Assembly: GCF_017349075.1 (NCBI RefSeq) | Contig: NZ_JAFMOF010000003.1 | Span: 868,001 to 932,000 of the forward strand | Direction of reading: 5' to 3' | Source: Streptomyces triculaminicus | GTDB lineage: Bacteria; Actinomycetota; Actinomycetes; Streptomycetales; Streptomycetaceae | Length of the DNA: 64,000 nt | Shown: positions 1-9,047 of the stretch, piece by piece | How the letters are laid out: the number at the start of each line of letters is the position of its first letter | How positions within the stretch are numbered: position 1 is the stretch's first letter | Notes under the pieces: model-generated | The model's input: only the letters and a program-made list of their open reading frames with translations | Told to the model about the DNA's origin: nothing | The model's database searches: none | Program-made: the position numbers and the translations under genes

Positions 1-1208
1 TGTCCTCTCCCGCCTTCGCCGGCTCCGCCTGGCCCGAGCCGGCCCCGCTCGACCCGCGTGACGCCCCGCTGCCCCGCTACGGCACCGGCTCCCTCGCCGA
101 CCTGCTGCCCACCATCGCGGCGGGCCTGGGCGTGCCGGGCATGTCGAGCGGCATGGAGCTGGCGCCCGCCGACCGGGTGTGCGTCTTCCTGATCGACGGC
201 CTGGGCTGGGAGCTGCTGCGCGACCACCCCGACGAGGCGCCGTTCCTGCACTCGCTGCTGCCGACGTCCATGAACGGCACCGGCGAGCCCATGACCGCGG
301 GCTTCCCCTCCACCACGGCGACCTCGCTCGCCTCGGTGGGCACGGGCCTGCCGCCCGGCGCCCACGGCCTGCCCGGCTACACCGTCGCCGACCCGGCCAC
401 CGGCCGGCTGATGAACCAGCTGCGCTGGCGCCCCTGGACCGACCCGCACGTCTGGCAGCCCTACCCCACGGTCTTCCAGCGCGCCGACGCCGCCGGCATC
501 GCCACCTGCCAGGTCTCGGCCCCCGACTTCGAGCACACCCCGCTGACCAAGGTCGCGCTCAGCGGCGGCACCTTCCACGGCCGCCTCTCCGGCGAGGAGC
601 GGATGGACTTCGCCGCCGACCGGCTCGGCGCCGCCGACCGCTCGCTCGTCTACACCTACTACAGCGAGGTGGACGGCAAGGGGCACCGCTTCGGCGTCGA
701 CTCCGAGGAGTGGCGCGGTCAGCTGATGTACGTGGACCTGCTCGCCCGGCGCCTGGCCGAGCGGCTGCCCCCGCGCTCCGCCCTGTACGTCACCGCCGAC
801 CACGGCATGATCGACATCCCGTTCGACCCGGAGTCGCGCATCGACTTCGACGAGGACTGGGAGCTGCGCGCGGGCGTGGCGCTGCTGGGCGGCGAGGCCC
901 GCGCCCGGCACGTCTACGCGGTTCCGGGTGCCGCGGACGACGTCCTGGCGGTCTGGCGCGAGGTGCTCGGCGAGCAGATGTGGGTCGCCGGCCGCGACGA
1001 GGCGATCGAGGCGGGCTGGTTCGGCCCGCCCGGCGAGGGCGTCGACGACCGGGTGTACGCACGGATCGGCGACGTGGTCGCCGCCGCCCGCGACGACATC
1101 GCGATCGTCGCCACGGAGACCGAGCCCAACGAGTCGAAGATGGTCGGGCTGCACGGCTCGATGACGCCCGTCGAGCAGCTCGTGCCGCTCCTCGAAGTGC
1201 GCACCTGA
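1..1208 (+). CDS. Alkaline phosphatase superfamily (nucleotide pyrophosphatase-like) protein, start cut by one base
   Basis: Predicted metal-dependent phosphodiesterase or pyrophosphatase of the alkaline phosphatase fold, about 402 aa. The frame is open to the left edge. The first two bases, TG, would complete an ATG or GTG whose first base lies outside the window, followed by SSPAFAGSAW, so probably only one base is missing; GTG at 132 is a less likely start. Visible motifs are DGLGWE (metal Asp near residue 66), FPSTTATS (nucleophile Thr near 105), VDGKGH, TADHGM and a C-terminal HGSM, together forming the two-metal site. No signal peptide is seen, so it is probably cytoplasmic. The physiological substrate cannot be told from sequence. 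Thymidine kinase follows 112 bp downstream on the same strand. Confidence 0.85.
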   Translation, partial: SSPAFAGSAWPEPAPLDPRDAPLPRYGTGSLADLLPTIAAGLGVPGMSSGMELAPADRVCVFLIDGLGWELLRDHPDEAPFLHSLLPTSMNGTGEPMTAGFPSTTATSLASVGTGLPPGAHGLPGYTVADPATGRLMNQLRWRPWTDPHVWQPYPTVFQRADAAGIATCQVSAPDFEHTPLTKVALSGGTFHGRLSGEERMDFAADRLGAADRSLVYTYYSEVDGKGHRFGVDSEEWRGQLMYVDLLARRLAERLPPRSALYVTADHGMIDIPFDPESRIDFDEDWELRAGVALLGGEARARHVYAVPGAADDVLAVWREVLGEQMWVAGRDEAIEAGWFGPPGEGVDDRVYARIGDVVAAARDDIAIVATETEPNESKMVGLHGSMTPVEQLVPLLEVRT

Positions 1209-1320
1209 CCGACGTGAGCTCGTGACCGAAGCGCGCCCCTGACCCGGGCGCTCCCCCCGACGCGCGTTCCCGCCCCCACGACGAACGCCCCGACGACTAA
1301 CGAAAGGCATTGGCCTTCCC

Positions 1321-1980
1321 ATGCCCGAGCTGGTGTTCTTCTCCGGAACGATGGACTGCGGAAAGAGCACCCTCGCTCTGCAGATCGAGCACAACCGCTC
1401 CGCCCGCGGCCTGCAAGGCCGGATCTTCACCCGCAACGACCGCGCGGGCGAGGGCAAGCTGTCCTCCCGGCTCGGTCTGGTGACCGATTCGGTGGAGGCG
1501 GGCGAGGGCTTCGACTTCTACGCCCACCTCGTCGGCCACCTCTCGGCGGGCGGCCGGGCCGACTACGTCATCGCCGACGAGGCGCAGTTCCTCGAGCCCG
1601 AGCAGGTCGACCAGCTGGCCCGGGTCGTCGACGACCTCGAGCTCGACGTCTTCGCCTTCGGCATCACCACCGACTTCCGCACCCGGCTCTTCCCCGGCTC
1701 CCGGCGGCTGATCGAGCTGGCCGACCGGGTGGAGGTGCTGCAGGTCGAGGCGCTGTGCTGGTGCGGGGCCCGGGCCACGCACAACGCCCGTACGATCGGC
1801 GGACAGATGGTCGTCGAGGGTGCCCAGGTCGTCGTCGGCGACGTCAACCAGCCGGAGACCGTGGTGGGTTACGAGGTGCTGTGCCGGCGCCATCACCGCC
1901 GCCGGCTGACGGCGGCCGCCGCGCGCGCCGCCGCCCTGTCGCCCGATGTGCTGCCGGTGGACCCGGACGGGTCCCGCTAG
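1321..1980 (+). CDS. tk: Thymidine kinase (type II, TK1-like)
   Basis: Phosphorylates thymidine to dTMP with ATP in the pyrimidine salvage pathway; cytoplasmic. The 219-aa protein has the P-loop GTMDCGKST (residues 9-17) and a DEAQFL motif for the catalytic glutamate. A zinc-ribbon-like lasso carries CWCGARATHN and CRRHH, typical of TK1-type tetrameric enzymes. ATG is preceded by a weak GAAAGGC site. It lies downstream of the phosphodiesterase gene and ends 22 bp before the convergent VOC gene. The C-terminal tail of about 25 residues is Ala-rich and probably disordered. Confidence 0.93.
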   Translation: MPELVFFSGTMDCGKSTLALQIEHNRSARGLQGRIFTRNDRAGEGKLSSRLGLVTDSVEAGEGFDFYAHLVGHLSAGGRADYVIADEAQFLEPEQVDQLARVVDDLELDVFAFGITTDFRTRLFPGSRRLIELADRVEVLQVEALCWCGARATHNARTIGGQMVVEGAQVVVGDVNQPETVVGYEVLCRRHHRRRLTAAAARAAALSPDVLPVDPDGSR

Positions 1981-2002
1981 CGCCGGACGAGGGGCCGCGC
2001 GG

Positions 2003-2800
2003 TCAGGGCGCCGACCGCAGCAGCGAGAAGACCGCGCCCTCGGGGTCGGCGACCTTCGCCACCCGGCCGGCCGGGCCCGGCGCCGGTGCGCCCAGCACCC
2101 GTCCGCCCAGCTCGGTGACCCGCCGGGCCGCGGCGTCGACGTCCGCCACCTCGAAGTACGTCATCCAGTGCGGCCGCTCCAGCGCGGGCCCCGCACCGCG
2201 GATCGCGGCCACGGGCCGGCCGTCCACGTGCAGGGTGATCGCGTCGGTGTCGACCGTGCCCGCCGCCTTGCTCTCGTATCCGAAGAGTGCGCGGTAGAAC
2301 TTCAGTACGACGGCGGCCTCGTAGGTCACCAGCTCGTGCCAGACCGGGGCTCCCGGCGTCCCCTGGGCGCGGGATCCCGTCAGTCTGCGCCCCTGCCAGA
2401 CGCCGAAGGCCGCGCCCGCCGGGTCCGTGGCCAGCACCAGCCGCCCGGCGTCCTCGGCCGCCAGCGGCCCCACGCCCACGGTGCCGCCGCAGCAGTGGAT
2501 CCACTCCGCGCACACGTCCGCGTCGTCGCTCGCCAGATAGGTGGTCCAGCCGCCCTCGAGTTGACGGTCCGGCGGGAGTTCCCCGATGCCGGCGACGTCC
2601 CGCCCGTCCAGGGTGGCCCGTACGTACGGGCCCATGTGGCGCGGCCCGGGGGTGTAGTAGTCCCAGCCGAACAGTCCGCCGTAGAACTCCTCGGTCGTCT
2701 CCAGGTCGTGCACCAGGAGACTGGTCCAGCAGGGGGTGCCCGGTGTCTGGCGCCGGGTCTCCTCCTCGCTGGTCCCGGAGGATCCCCATACCTCGGTCAT
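2003..2800 (-). CDS. VOC (glyoxalase/bleomycin resistance) family protein, two-domain
   Basis: The 265-aa protein has two tandem vicinal-oxygen-chelate modules, about residues 22-135 (starting GTPCWTSLLVHDLETTEEFY) and 145-262 (starting GAPVWHELVTYEAAVVLKFY). Each has the PxWxxL, FYxxLFGW/Y and DPxGAxF elements of the Streptomyces two-domain glyoxalase-like family. Such proteins bind small hydrophobic ligands or act as antibiotic-binding or lyase-type enzymes; the substrate is unknown. ATG was chosen because the first VOC strand starts soon after it. It is convergent with thymidine kinase and divergent from the sulfurtransferase. Confidence 0.85.
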   Translation of the reverse strand: MTEVWGSSGTSEEETRRQTPGTPCWTSLLVHDLETTEEFYGGLFGWDYYTPGPRHMGPYVRATLDGRDVAGIGELPPDRQLEGGWTTYLASDDADVCAEWIHCCGGTVGVGPLAAEDAGRLVLATDPAGAAFGVWQGRRLTGSRAQGTPGAPVWHELVTYEAAVVLKFYRALFGYESKAAGTVDTDAITLHVDGRPVAAIRGAGPALERPHWMTYFEVADVDAAARRVTELGGRVLGAPAPGPAGRVAKVADPEGAVFSLLRSAP

Positions 2801-2994
2801 CGTCAGTCGCTCCTCGCACCGTCGTGGTGGCCGCGCTCCCGCTCCGGTCGCGGGCTTGGCGGTTCCCCGCAGGAGGATGCCCGAATTCGCGTTCCGCTTC
2901 TGTGTCCGCGCCGTCGCCGTTCAGTATCGATCAGCATCGCGGCGTCTGGCCAGGGGGCCGTTCGGCGCAACGCCGGGTACGCCAGGATGGGGGT

Positions 2995-3831
2995 ATGGAC
3001 GCCATCATCAGCGCAACGGAATGGGCGGGCGAGTCGGCCGGCGAGCGGCCGCCCACGCTTCTGGACATCCGCTACGTACCCGGGGGCCCGCCCGGGCGGC
3101 CGGAGTACCGGGCCGGGCACCTGCCCGGCGCCGTCTATGTCGACATGGACTCCGAGCTCGCCGGGGGTCCGGGGGCGAGGGGCCGTCATCCGCTGCCGGA
3201 CGTCGCGGAGTTCGGCGCCGCGATGCGCCGCGCGGGAGTCCGCGCCGACCACCCGGTCGTGGTCTACGACGGGGGACTGGGCTGGGCGGCCGCGCGGGCG
3301 TGGTGGCTGCTGCGCTGGGCCGGACATCCGTTCGTACGGGTCCTGGACGGCGGGCTCGCCGCCTGGACCGCGGCGGGCGGGGCGCTGACGACCGATGAGC
3401 CGGCCGTGGCCGAGGGCGACTTCGCGCCGCGCCCGGGGGCGCTGCCGCTGCTCGACGCCGACGAAGCGGCGGCGCTGGCACGCCGGGGGCTGCTGCTCGA
3501 CGCCCGGGCGGGGGAGCGCTACCGCGGCGAGGTCGAGCCGCTGGACGCCGTGGCCGGCCACATCCCCGGCGCCGTCTCCGCGCCCACCGCCGAAAACGTC
3601 GGCGAGGACGGCCGCTTCCGCCCGGCGAAGGACCTCGCGGCGAGGTTCGGGGAGCTCGGCGCGGCCGACGGCACGGAGGTGGGCGTCTACTGCGGCTCGG
3701 GCGTCTCCGCCGCCCACCAGGTGCTCGCCATGGCGGTGGCCGGTATTCCGGCGGCCCTGTACGTGGGTTCGTGGAGCGAATGGTCGTCCGACCCGAGCCG
3801 TCCCGTGGCGACGGGGGCCCTGCCGGGCTGA
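2995..3831 (+). CDS. Sulfurtransferase (tandem rhodanese domains)
   Basis: Transfers sulfane sulfur from a donor such as thiosulfate or 3-mercaptopyruvate to a thiol acceptor; cytoplasmic. The 278-aa protein has an N-terminal non-catalytic rhodanese domain (VVVYDGGLGWAAARAWW, Asp-Gly in place of the loop Cys). The C-terminal rhodanese domain carries the active loop YCGSGVSA with Cys near residue 233. The frame is open far upstream, but the protein clearly begins at MDAIISATEW. Whether it prefers thiosulfate or mercaptopyruvate cannot be decided: the loop CGSGVSA resembles 3-mercaptopyruvate types. A strong terminator follows immediately. Confidence 0.9.
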   Translation: MDAIISATEWAGESAGERPPTLLDIRYVPGGPPGRPEYRAGHLPGAVYVDMDSELAGGPGARGRHPLPDVAEFGAAMRRAGVRADHPVVVYDGGLGWAAARAWWLLRWAGHPFVRVLDGGLAAWTAAGGALTTDEPAVAEGDFAPRPGALPLLDADEAAALARRGLLLDARAGERYRGEVEPLDAVAGHIPGAVSAPTAENVGEDGRFRPAKDLAARFGELGAADGTEVGVYCGSGVSAAHQVLAMAVAGIPAALYVGSWSEWSSDPSRPVATGALPG

Positions 3832-3843
3832 GGCGCCGGACGC

Positions 3844-3884
3844 GGCTGTGCCCCGGCCCCCGCATCGGGGGCCGGGGCACAGCC
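3844..3884. terminator. Bidirectional hairpin terminator
   Basis: A perfect 19-bp GC-rich stem (3844-3862 with 3866-3884) and 3-nt loop lie exactly between the stops of the convergent sulfurtransferase and sepH genes. It has no U-tract, as is usual for Streptomyces terminators. Confidence 0.8.
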
Positions 3885-3900
3885 CCGGTCGGAGGAAGCG

Positions 3901-4962
3901 CTACTCCTGCTTCTTGCGGCGCGTGCCGAAGACGATCTCGTCCCAGCTCGGGACCGCCGCCCGGCGGCCCGGGCGGACGCCGTCCGCCTCCGCCTGACGG
4001 TCCGTGGTGCCGATCAGGCGGTCCCGGTGGCCCGCCACCGAACGCGGCATGAGCACATCCGCGTACGCGGACCCCGCGCTGGCCGCCGGAGCGGGCGGCT
4101 CCACCGCCTCCGTCTCCTCCGCCGGCGGGTCGGCGGCGACGGACGGGGGCGCGGAGGGCGGCTCGGGGACGATCATGTCGCCCCGGAAGCTGGGCACCGC
4201 CTCGAGCAGGCTGGTCAGGGAGTCCCGCTCCTTGACCGGCTCGTCCGCCGGCGCATCGCCGGAGGAGGCCTCCGGCTCCGCCGGCGCGCTGGAGCCCTGG
4301 CGGTTGTCCCGGTCAAGGGAACGATCCAGCGGCCGGTCGCGCGGCAGGCGCGCGATCCGCGGCACGAACGGGAAACTCGGCTCGGGCGTGTCGTCGGTCT
4401 CGCCGATGAGCGCGCGGGCCTCGTCGTCCAGCGCCTGAACGATCCGGCGCGGCGGGTCGTACGTCCAGCTCGCGGCGCGCGGCTCACCGGAGGCGCGGTA
4501 GACGAGCAGGACCTCCCAGGTGCCGTCGTCGCGGCGCCAGGAGTCCCACTGGGCGGTGTCCTTGTCGGCGCCGCGCAGCACGAGCCGCTCGTTCACGGTC
4601 TCGCCGAGGGGTGGGCCGGTGTTCTCGCCGGGGCGGCGTACGGGCGTCTTGCGGGCCCGCTCGGCCATGAAGGCGCGCTCGGCGAGCACGGGGCCCTCGA
4701 AGCGCCGCACCCGCTCCACGGGGATGCCCGCGAGCTGCGCGACCTCCTCGGCGGTGGCGCCGGCCCGGATGCGGGCCTGGATGTCTCGGGGGCGGAGGTG
4801 ACTCTCCACCTCGATCTCGATCTGACCCAGACGCGCGCGGTCGTTGCGCACTGCGGCACGGAGCCGCTCATCGATGGGGAGCGTGTACTCCGTGCTGTCC
4901 GCAGCCTTGAGAACCAGCCGTGTGCCGTCGTTGGAGACTGCCACGACACGCAGTTCGGGCAT
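3901..4962 (-). CDS. sepH: Cell division protein SepH (DUF3071)
   Basis: SepH binds FtsZ directly and promotes its assembly during sporulation septation in Streptomyces. The 353-aa protein starts MPELRVVAVSNDG, the DUF3071 signature. A helix-turn-helix-like segment follows (about residues 65-110, ATAEEVAQLAGIPVERVRRF), then a long low-complexity acidic/Pro linker (about 195-310). The conserved C-terminus PSWDEIVFGTRRK mediates the FtsZ-related interaction in the family. The frame is open upstream, but ATG at 4962 has a good GGGAGG site and matches the family N-terminus. It is divergent from the membrane protein gene across 400 bp. Confidence 0.92.
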   Translation of the reverse strand: MPELRVVAVSNDGTRLVLKAADSTEYTLPIDERLRAAVRNDRARLGQIEIEVESHLRPRDIQARIRAGATAEEVAQLAGIPVERVRRFEGPVLAERAFMAERARKTPVRRPGENTGPPLGETVNERLVLRGADKDTAQWDSWRRDDGTWEVLLVYRASGEPRAASWTYDPPRRIVQALDDEARALIGETDDTPEPSFPFVPRIARLPRDRPLDRSLDRDNRQGSSAPAEPEASSGDAPADEPVKERDSLTSLLEAVPSFRGDMIVPEPPSAPPSVAADPPAEETEAVEPPAPAASAGSAYADVLMPRSVAGHRDRLIGTTDRQAEADGVRPGRRAAVPSWDEIVFGTRRKKQE

Positions 4963-5364
4963 GGGGACCTCCCGGGTGGTGCCTGCCGACGTCACCTGCG
5001 TCGCTGCTTCCGCTAGTCGAGTGTGGCCTGCCCGGGTAGCAGCCTGCCACAACATTGCCGAGTTGACGGGGCGAGAGCCGCCCGGGCCCCCGTCCCGTGG
5101 ATCCGGGCAGCCGGACGGGATATTGGGGCCAGGGCTCGTCACAGTACTCCATTTGGGCCACTGGGCGTGGATCGGCGCGCCAGGGAAGTTCACCTGCGAC
5201 AAGGGAGTTGGAATGCGCCCCTTGAGGGGGGCTTGCGCGTGGGGCGGGAACGTGATGGCAGGCAGTGTCGAGGTTCACACAATCGCCCGATTCGGAACTG
5301 TTGGTTACGCTCGAATGTCTCTTCTTGCTGCAAGAGGGACGGAAAACACCAACAGGGGCTGGAG
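4963..5364. promoter_or_regulatory. Divergent promoter region sepH / membrane protein
   Basis: This 402-bp gap between divergent genes holds no convincing coding frame. A TTACGCTCG stretch near 5304-5312, 16-17 bp after an AT-richer segment, looks like a -10 region for the rightward gene. A small dyad CTTGCTGCAAG lies near 5327-5337. No other structure was recognised. Confidence 0.35.
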
Positions 5365-6372
5365 ATGGACGACAAAGCCGAAAGCGAGGCAAAAACGAAG
5401 GGCAAGCGTCTCGACCTGAGCATCGCACAGGTGTCCGGCAGCGCCCTGGCGGCGGTGGTCGCCGCCCTGCTCGCGGGCAAACTCGGTGTATACGGCACGG
5501 TCATTGGCGCCGGCGTCGTCAGCGTGGTGGCCACGACCGGTGGCACAGTCTTTCACCACGTGTTCACACGTACGGGCGCGCAGATCCGCGAGGCCGCCAC
5601 CGTGCAGTCGGAGCCCAGGCTTCGCCGAGTGCCCCTGCGGGATGCGGGCCGCGCCGTGGACCGGGCCCGCTCGGCGGACGACGCGACGCGGGTGCTGCCG
5701 AGCGCCGAGGACCGTACGCAACTGCTGCACCAGATGTCACCGTCCGCAGCGGACCCGGCGCCCTCCGGGGCGCACGCCGGTGCGTACGCCGGCGCGCATG
5801 ATCAGGCGCACTTCGACGGCTGCTCCGAGGAATTCTCCTCCGGCACCACCCATGGCACCCGGCTGCGGGGCTGGAAGCGCCCGGCGCTGGCCGCCGGCCT
5901 CGTCTTCGCCGTGGCCATGGGCGCGGTGACCGCCTGGGAGCTGGTCTCCGGCTCGAGCGCGGACGGCGGCGACGGCGTCACGGTCACCCGGCTCTTCCAG
6001 CCGGAGAAGAAGGAACGGCACGAGGACCCGGACCCCGGGCGGACGCCGGAGCCCGGCTCCTCGCGCGGCGACGGGGACGCGACGCCGGGCCGGGGCGGCA
6101 CGCCGTCCCCGGGCGTGTCGCGGCCGGGCACGGATGCGGGCACGAAGTCGCCGGACCCGACGACCTCCCCGTCCTCGGGCGGCGGCACGCCCTCCCCGGC
6201 CCCCACGCCTCAGCCGAGCAAGTCGCCGGACGCGGGCAAGGGCACCGACGACAAGGGCGGCGCGGCCGGCGGCCAGGGCGCCGGCACCGGCGGCCAGTCC
6301 ACGCCGCCCGCGCCGGGCCAGAACGCCGCGGCCGGCACCGGAACGGGCCCCACCACCGGCACGGCCTCCTGA
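5365..6372 (+). CDS. Membrane protein with Pro/Ser/Gly-rich tail, function unknown
   Basis: A 335-aa protein not assigned to a named family. An N-terminal hydrophobic Ala/Val/Gly segment (about residues 18-58, SGSALAAVVAALLAGKLGVY onwards) could insert as a hairpin. A hydrophilic stretch (60-165) is followed by a second transmembrane helix (about 173-193, ALAAGLVFAVAMGAVTAWEL). The last 130 residues are very rich in Pro, Ser, Thr, Gly and Asp and look disordered. Similar two-part proteins occur next to sepH in other Streptomyces (family knowledge; role unknown). ATG at 5365 was chosen because GGGGCTGGAG precedes it and the hydrophobic region begins right after. Confidence 0.7.
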   Translation: MDDKAESEAKTKGKRLDLSIAQVSGSALAAVVAALLAGKLGVYGTVIGAGVVSVVATTGGTVFHHVFTRTGAQIREAATVQSEPRLRRVPLRDAGRAVDRARSADDATRVLPSAEDRTQLLHQMSPSAADPAPSGAHAGAYAGAHDQAHFDGCSEEFSSGTTHGTRLRGWKRPALAAGLVFAVAMGAVTAWELVSGSSADGGDGVTVTRLFQPEKKERHEDPDPGRTPEPGSSRGDGDATPGRGGTPSPGVSRPGTDAGTKSPDPTTSPSSGGGTPSPAPTPQPSKSPDAGKGTDDKGGAAGGQGAGTGGQSTPPAPGQNAAAGTGTGPTTGTAS

Positions 6373-6382
6373 GGCCGGCGGC

Positions 6383-7699
6383 TCACTCGCCCAGGACGCG
6401 CCGCAGGTAGTCGTTGCCGAACACGCGGTGCGGGTCCAGCCGGTCCCGCACCGCGGCGAACTCCCCGAAGCGCGGGTAGACCCCGGCCAGATACGCCGCG
6501 TCCCGGCTGTGCAGCTTCCCCCAGTGCGGCCGCCCGCCGTGCGCGGTCATGATCTGCTCGGCCGCCGTGAAATACGGCCGGTGCGGCGTCCCCCGGTACA
6601 TGTGCACGGCGATATAGGCGGTGTCCCGCCCCGACGCCGTGGACAGCGGGATGTCGTCGGCGGGCGCGGTCCGCACCTCCACCGGGAAGCCGATCCGCAG
6701 CCCCCGGCGCTCGATCATCGCCCGCAGCTCCCGCAGGGCCGTCATCGCCGCCTCGCGCGGCAGGGCGTACTCCATCTCCAGGAAGCGCACCCTGCGGGGG
6801 CTGGTGAAGACCTTGTACGGGATGTCGGTGTACGTACGGGCCGAAAGGGCCCGGCCCGAGAGCCGGGCGAGCCCCGGCACGGTGGCGGGCACGGCCCGGC
6901 CCAGGGCGCAGGCGGCACCGAAGACGCCGTTGGACACCAGTTCGTCGGTCACCCATCCGCTCACCCGCCCGATGGGGGCTGCGGGGCCCGCGCTGCGGTT
7001 GTTGCGCTTGGTGACACAGCTGTCGGTGTGGGGGAACCAGAAGAACTCGAAGTGCTCGTTCTCCGCGACCAGCGCGTCGAAGTCCTCGGTCACCCGGCCG
7101 AAGGCCATCGGCTCCTCGCGCGCCATGAGCAGGAACTCCGGCTCCATGGCGAAGGTGACCGCCGCGATCACGCCCAGCGCCCCCAGCCCCACCCGGGCCG
7201 CCGCGAACACCTCAGGGTTCTCCCGGGCCGAGCAGGTCAGCACCGAACCGTCGGCCGTCACCAGCTCCAGGCCCCGGATCTGGGCCGCGATCGCCCCCGA
7301 GTCCCGGCCCGTGCCATGGGTGCCGGTGCTGACCGCGCCGGAGACCGTCTGCTCCATGATGTCGCCCATGTTCGCCAGCGACAGGCCGTGGGCGGACAGC
7401 GTGCGGTTCAGCTCCCGCAGCGTGGTGCCCGCGCGGACCGTCACGGTGCCGGCGGCCCGGTCGACCGCGAGCGGCCCGGTGAGCCGGTCCGGGCATATCA
7501 GCACACCGTCCGTGGCGGCCACGGTGGTGAAGGAGTGGCCGGAGCCGGTGGCCTTCACCTTCAGTCCTTCGCCGGCCGCCCGCGCGACCGCGGCGGACAG
7601 CTCCTCCGTCGTGGCCGGGGCCACGGTCCGCACCGGGTGGGCGGTGACGTTCCCCGCCCAGTTACGCCAGGGCCTGCTCGCTCTCGTCGTCGCCGTCAT
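6383..7699 (-). CDS. FAD-dependent D-arabinono-1,4-lactone oxidase family protein
   Basis: Predicted flavoprotein that oxidises a sugar-1,4-lactone or related polyol, with O2 or another acceptor. The 438-aa protein has an N-terminal PCMH-type FAD domain with GSGHSF and the SGAVSTGTHGTG motif. The C-terminal ALO domain has HWGKLHS and DPHRVFGNDYL, as in alditol and arabinonolactone oxidases. No His of the HWAK type for covalent FAD can be assigned with certainty. The gene overlaps the 3' end of the MFS gene by about 38 bp on the same strand, so the two are probably cotranscribed. An in-frame GTG at 7708 is an alternative start. Confidence 0.88.
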   Translation of the reverse strand: MTATTRASRPWRNWAGNVTAHPVRTVAPATTEELSAAVARAAGEGLKVKATGSGHSFTTVAATDGVLICPDRLTGPLAVDRAAGTVTVRAGTTLRELNRTLSAHGLSLANMGDIMEQTVSGAVSTGTHGTGRDSGAIAAQIRGLELVTADGSVLTCSARENPEVFAAARVGLGALGVIAAVTFAMEPEFLLMAREEPMAFGRVTEDFDALVAENEHFEFFWFPHTDSCVTKRNNRSAGPAAPIGRVSGWVTDELVSNGVFGAACALGRAVPATVPGLARLSGRALSARTYTDIPYKVFTSPRRVRFLEMEYALPREAAMTALRELRAMIERRGLRIGFPVEVRTAPADDIPLSTASGRDTAYIAVHMYRGTPHRPYFTAAEQIMTAHGGRPHWGKLHSRDAAYLAGVYPRFGEFAAVRDRLDPHRVFGNDYLRRVLGE

Positions 7700-8903
7700 C
7701 AGCGCCAACCCCCACCTGCTCAGGCGCCGGCCGCAGCCGGCGGTACCCGAGGAACGCGCCGGCGGCCGCGAGCATCCCCGCCGTGCCGGGCACCAGGTAC
7801 CCCGCGGCGGCTCCGGCGGCGTCCACCGCCCAGCCGGCGGCCGACGAGCCGAACGCCACGCCGACCGCGAGCCCGGTGCTCGTCCAGGTCATGCCCTCGG
7901 TCAGCTGTGCGCGCGGTACGTACTGCTCGACGAGGGCCATCGTGGTGACCATCGTCGGCGCGATGGACAGGCCCGCGACAAAGAGAGCCACGGCCAGGAA
8001 CGGCAGGTTCCCGACCAGTTGGAGGGGGATCATACTCACGGCCATCGCACAGACGCCCACAACCCAGCGCCGGGCCGGCTCGCCCTTCAGGTGCAGCAGT
8101 CCGAAGACCGCCCCCGCCAGGCAGGAGCCCAGCGCGTAGACGGCCAGCACCACGCTCGCCGCCGCCTTGTGGCCCTGCTCCTCGGCGAACGCCACGGTCA
8201 CGACCTCGATCGAGCCGAACAGCGCACCCGTGGCCACGAACGTCGCCACCAGCACCTGCAGCCCGGGGGAGCGCAGGGCGGAGCCGCTCTCGTGCGCCTC
8301 GCGGGGATGCGGCCGGGGCTCGGTGGCCCGCTGCGAGGTCAGCCAGAACACCCCGGCCGCCAGGAAGCAGCCGGCCAGCAGCGGGCCCGCCTCCGGGAAC
8401 CACGCGGTCGACAGGCCGATCGACAGGATCGGCCCGATGATGAACACCACCTCGTCGATGACCGATTCGGCGGCGTATGCGGTGTGCAGCTCGCGCGGCG
8501 AGCCGCCGTAGATCGCCGCCCACCGCGCCCGCACCATCGACCCCACGCTCGGCACGCAGCCCGCGCCCGCCGCGAAGACGTACAGCGTCCAGTCCGGCCA
8601 CCGCTGGTGCGCGCACAGCAGCAGCCCCGCCAGCGACACGAGCGAGAGCACCGTCGCCGGGCGCAGCACCCGGCGCTGGCCGTGCCGGTCGACCATCCGC
8701 GAGACCTGCGGGCCGAGGACGGCCGCCGCGATCGCGTTCGTGGCGGTCAGCGCGCCCGCCAGCCCGTACCGGCCGGTGATCTGGGAGATCATCGTGACGA
8801 TGCCGATGCCCAGCATCGACAGCGGCAGCCGGCCGAGGAAGCCCGCCGCCGAGAAGCCCTTGGAGCCGGGGGCGGCGAATATCGCGCTGTAGGGACTGGA
8901 CAA
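7662..8903 (-). CDS. Major facilitator superfamily transporter
   Basis: A 413-aa membrane protein with about 12 hydrophobic segments, probably a proton-driven exporter of unknown substrate. The segment QVSRMVDRHGQRRVLRPATV between TM2 and TM3 is the MFS motif A loop. The frame is open far upstream with no transmembrane content there, so TTG at 8903 was chosen: GGGAG lies 7 bp before it and the family N-terminus SSPYSAIFAAPGSKGF follows. The tail (AGAPxDDGDDESEQ type) is acidic. The overlap with the lactone oxidase gene suggests one operon, divergent from ferrochelatase. Confidence 0.85.
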   Translation of the reverse strand: MSSPYSAIFAAPGSKGFSAAGFLGRLPLSMLGIGIVTMISQITGRYGLAGALTATNAIAAAVLGPQVSRMVDRHGQRRVLRPATVLSLVSLAGLLLCAHQRWPDWTLYVFAAGAGCVPSVGSMVRARWAAIYGGSPRELHTAYAAESVIDEVVFIIGPILSIGLSTAWFPEAGPLLAGCFLAAGVFWLTSQRATEPRPHPREAHESGSALRSPGLQVLVATFVATGALFGSIEVVTVAFAEEQGHKAAASVVLAVYALGSCLAGAVFGLLHLKGEPARRWVVGVCAMAVSMIPLQLVGNLPFLAVALFVAGLSIAPTMVTTMALVEQYVPRAQLTEGMTWTSTGLAVGVAFGSSAAGWAVDAAGAAAGYLVPGTAGMLAAAGAFLGYRRLRPAPEQVGVGADDGDDESEQALA

Positions 8904-8979
8904 GGACGGCTCCCGGAGGGTTCGGGGGAGGGGACGCGGACGAGGGTGCCGTAAGGGACGTAGGTGGCTGATACAGCTT

Positions 8980-8991
8980 ACGTGCGCACGT
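8980..8991. promoter_or_regulatory. 12-bp perfect palindrome between divergent MFS and ferrochelatase genes
   Basis: ACGTGCGCACGT sits in the 144-bp gap 76 bp before the MFS start and 57 bp before the ferrochelatase start. It is a reasonable dimeric-repressor site by position and symmetry. The binding protein is unknown. Confidence 0.35.
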
Positions 8992-9047
8992 TTGCGCGGC
9001 GCATCGTCATTTCCCGGCCGCCGGTGGCGGGTGGCAGGATCGGACGC

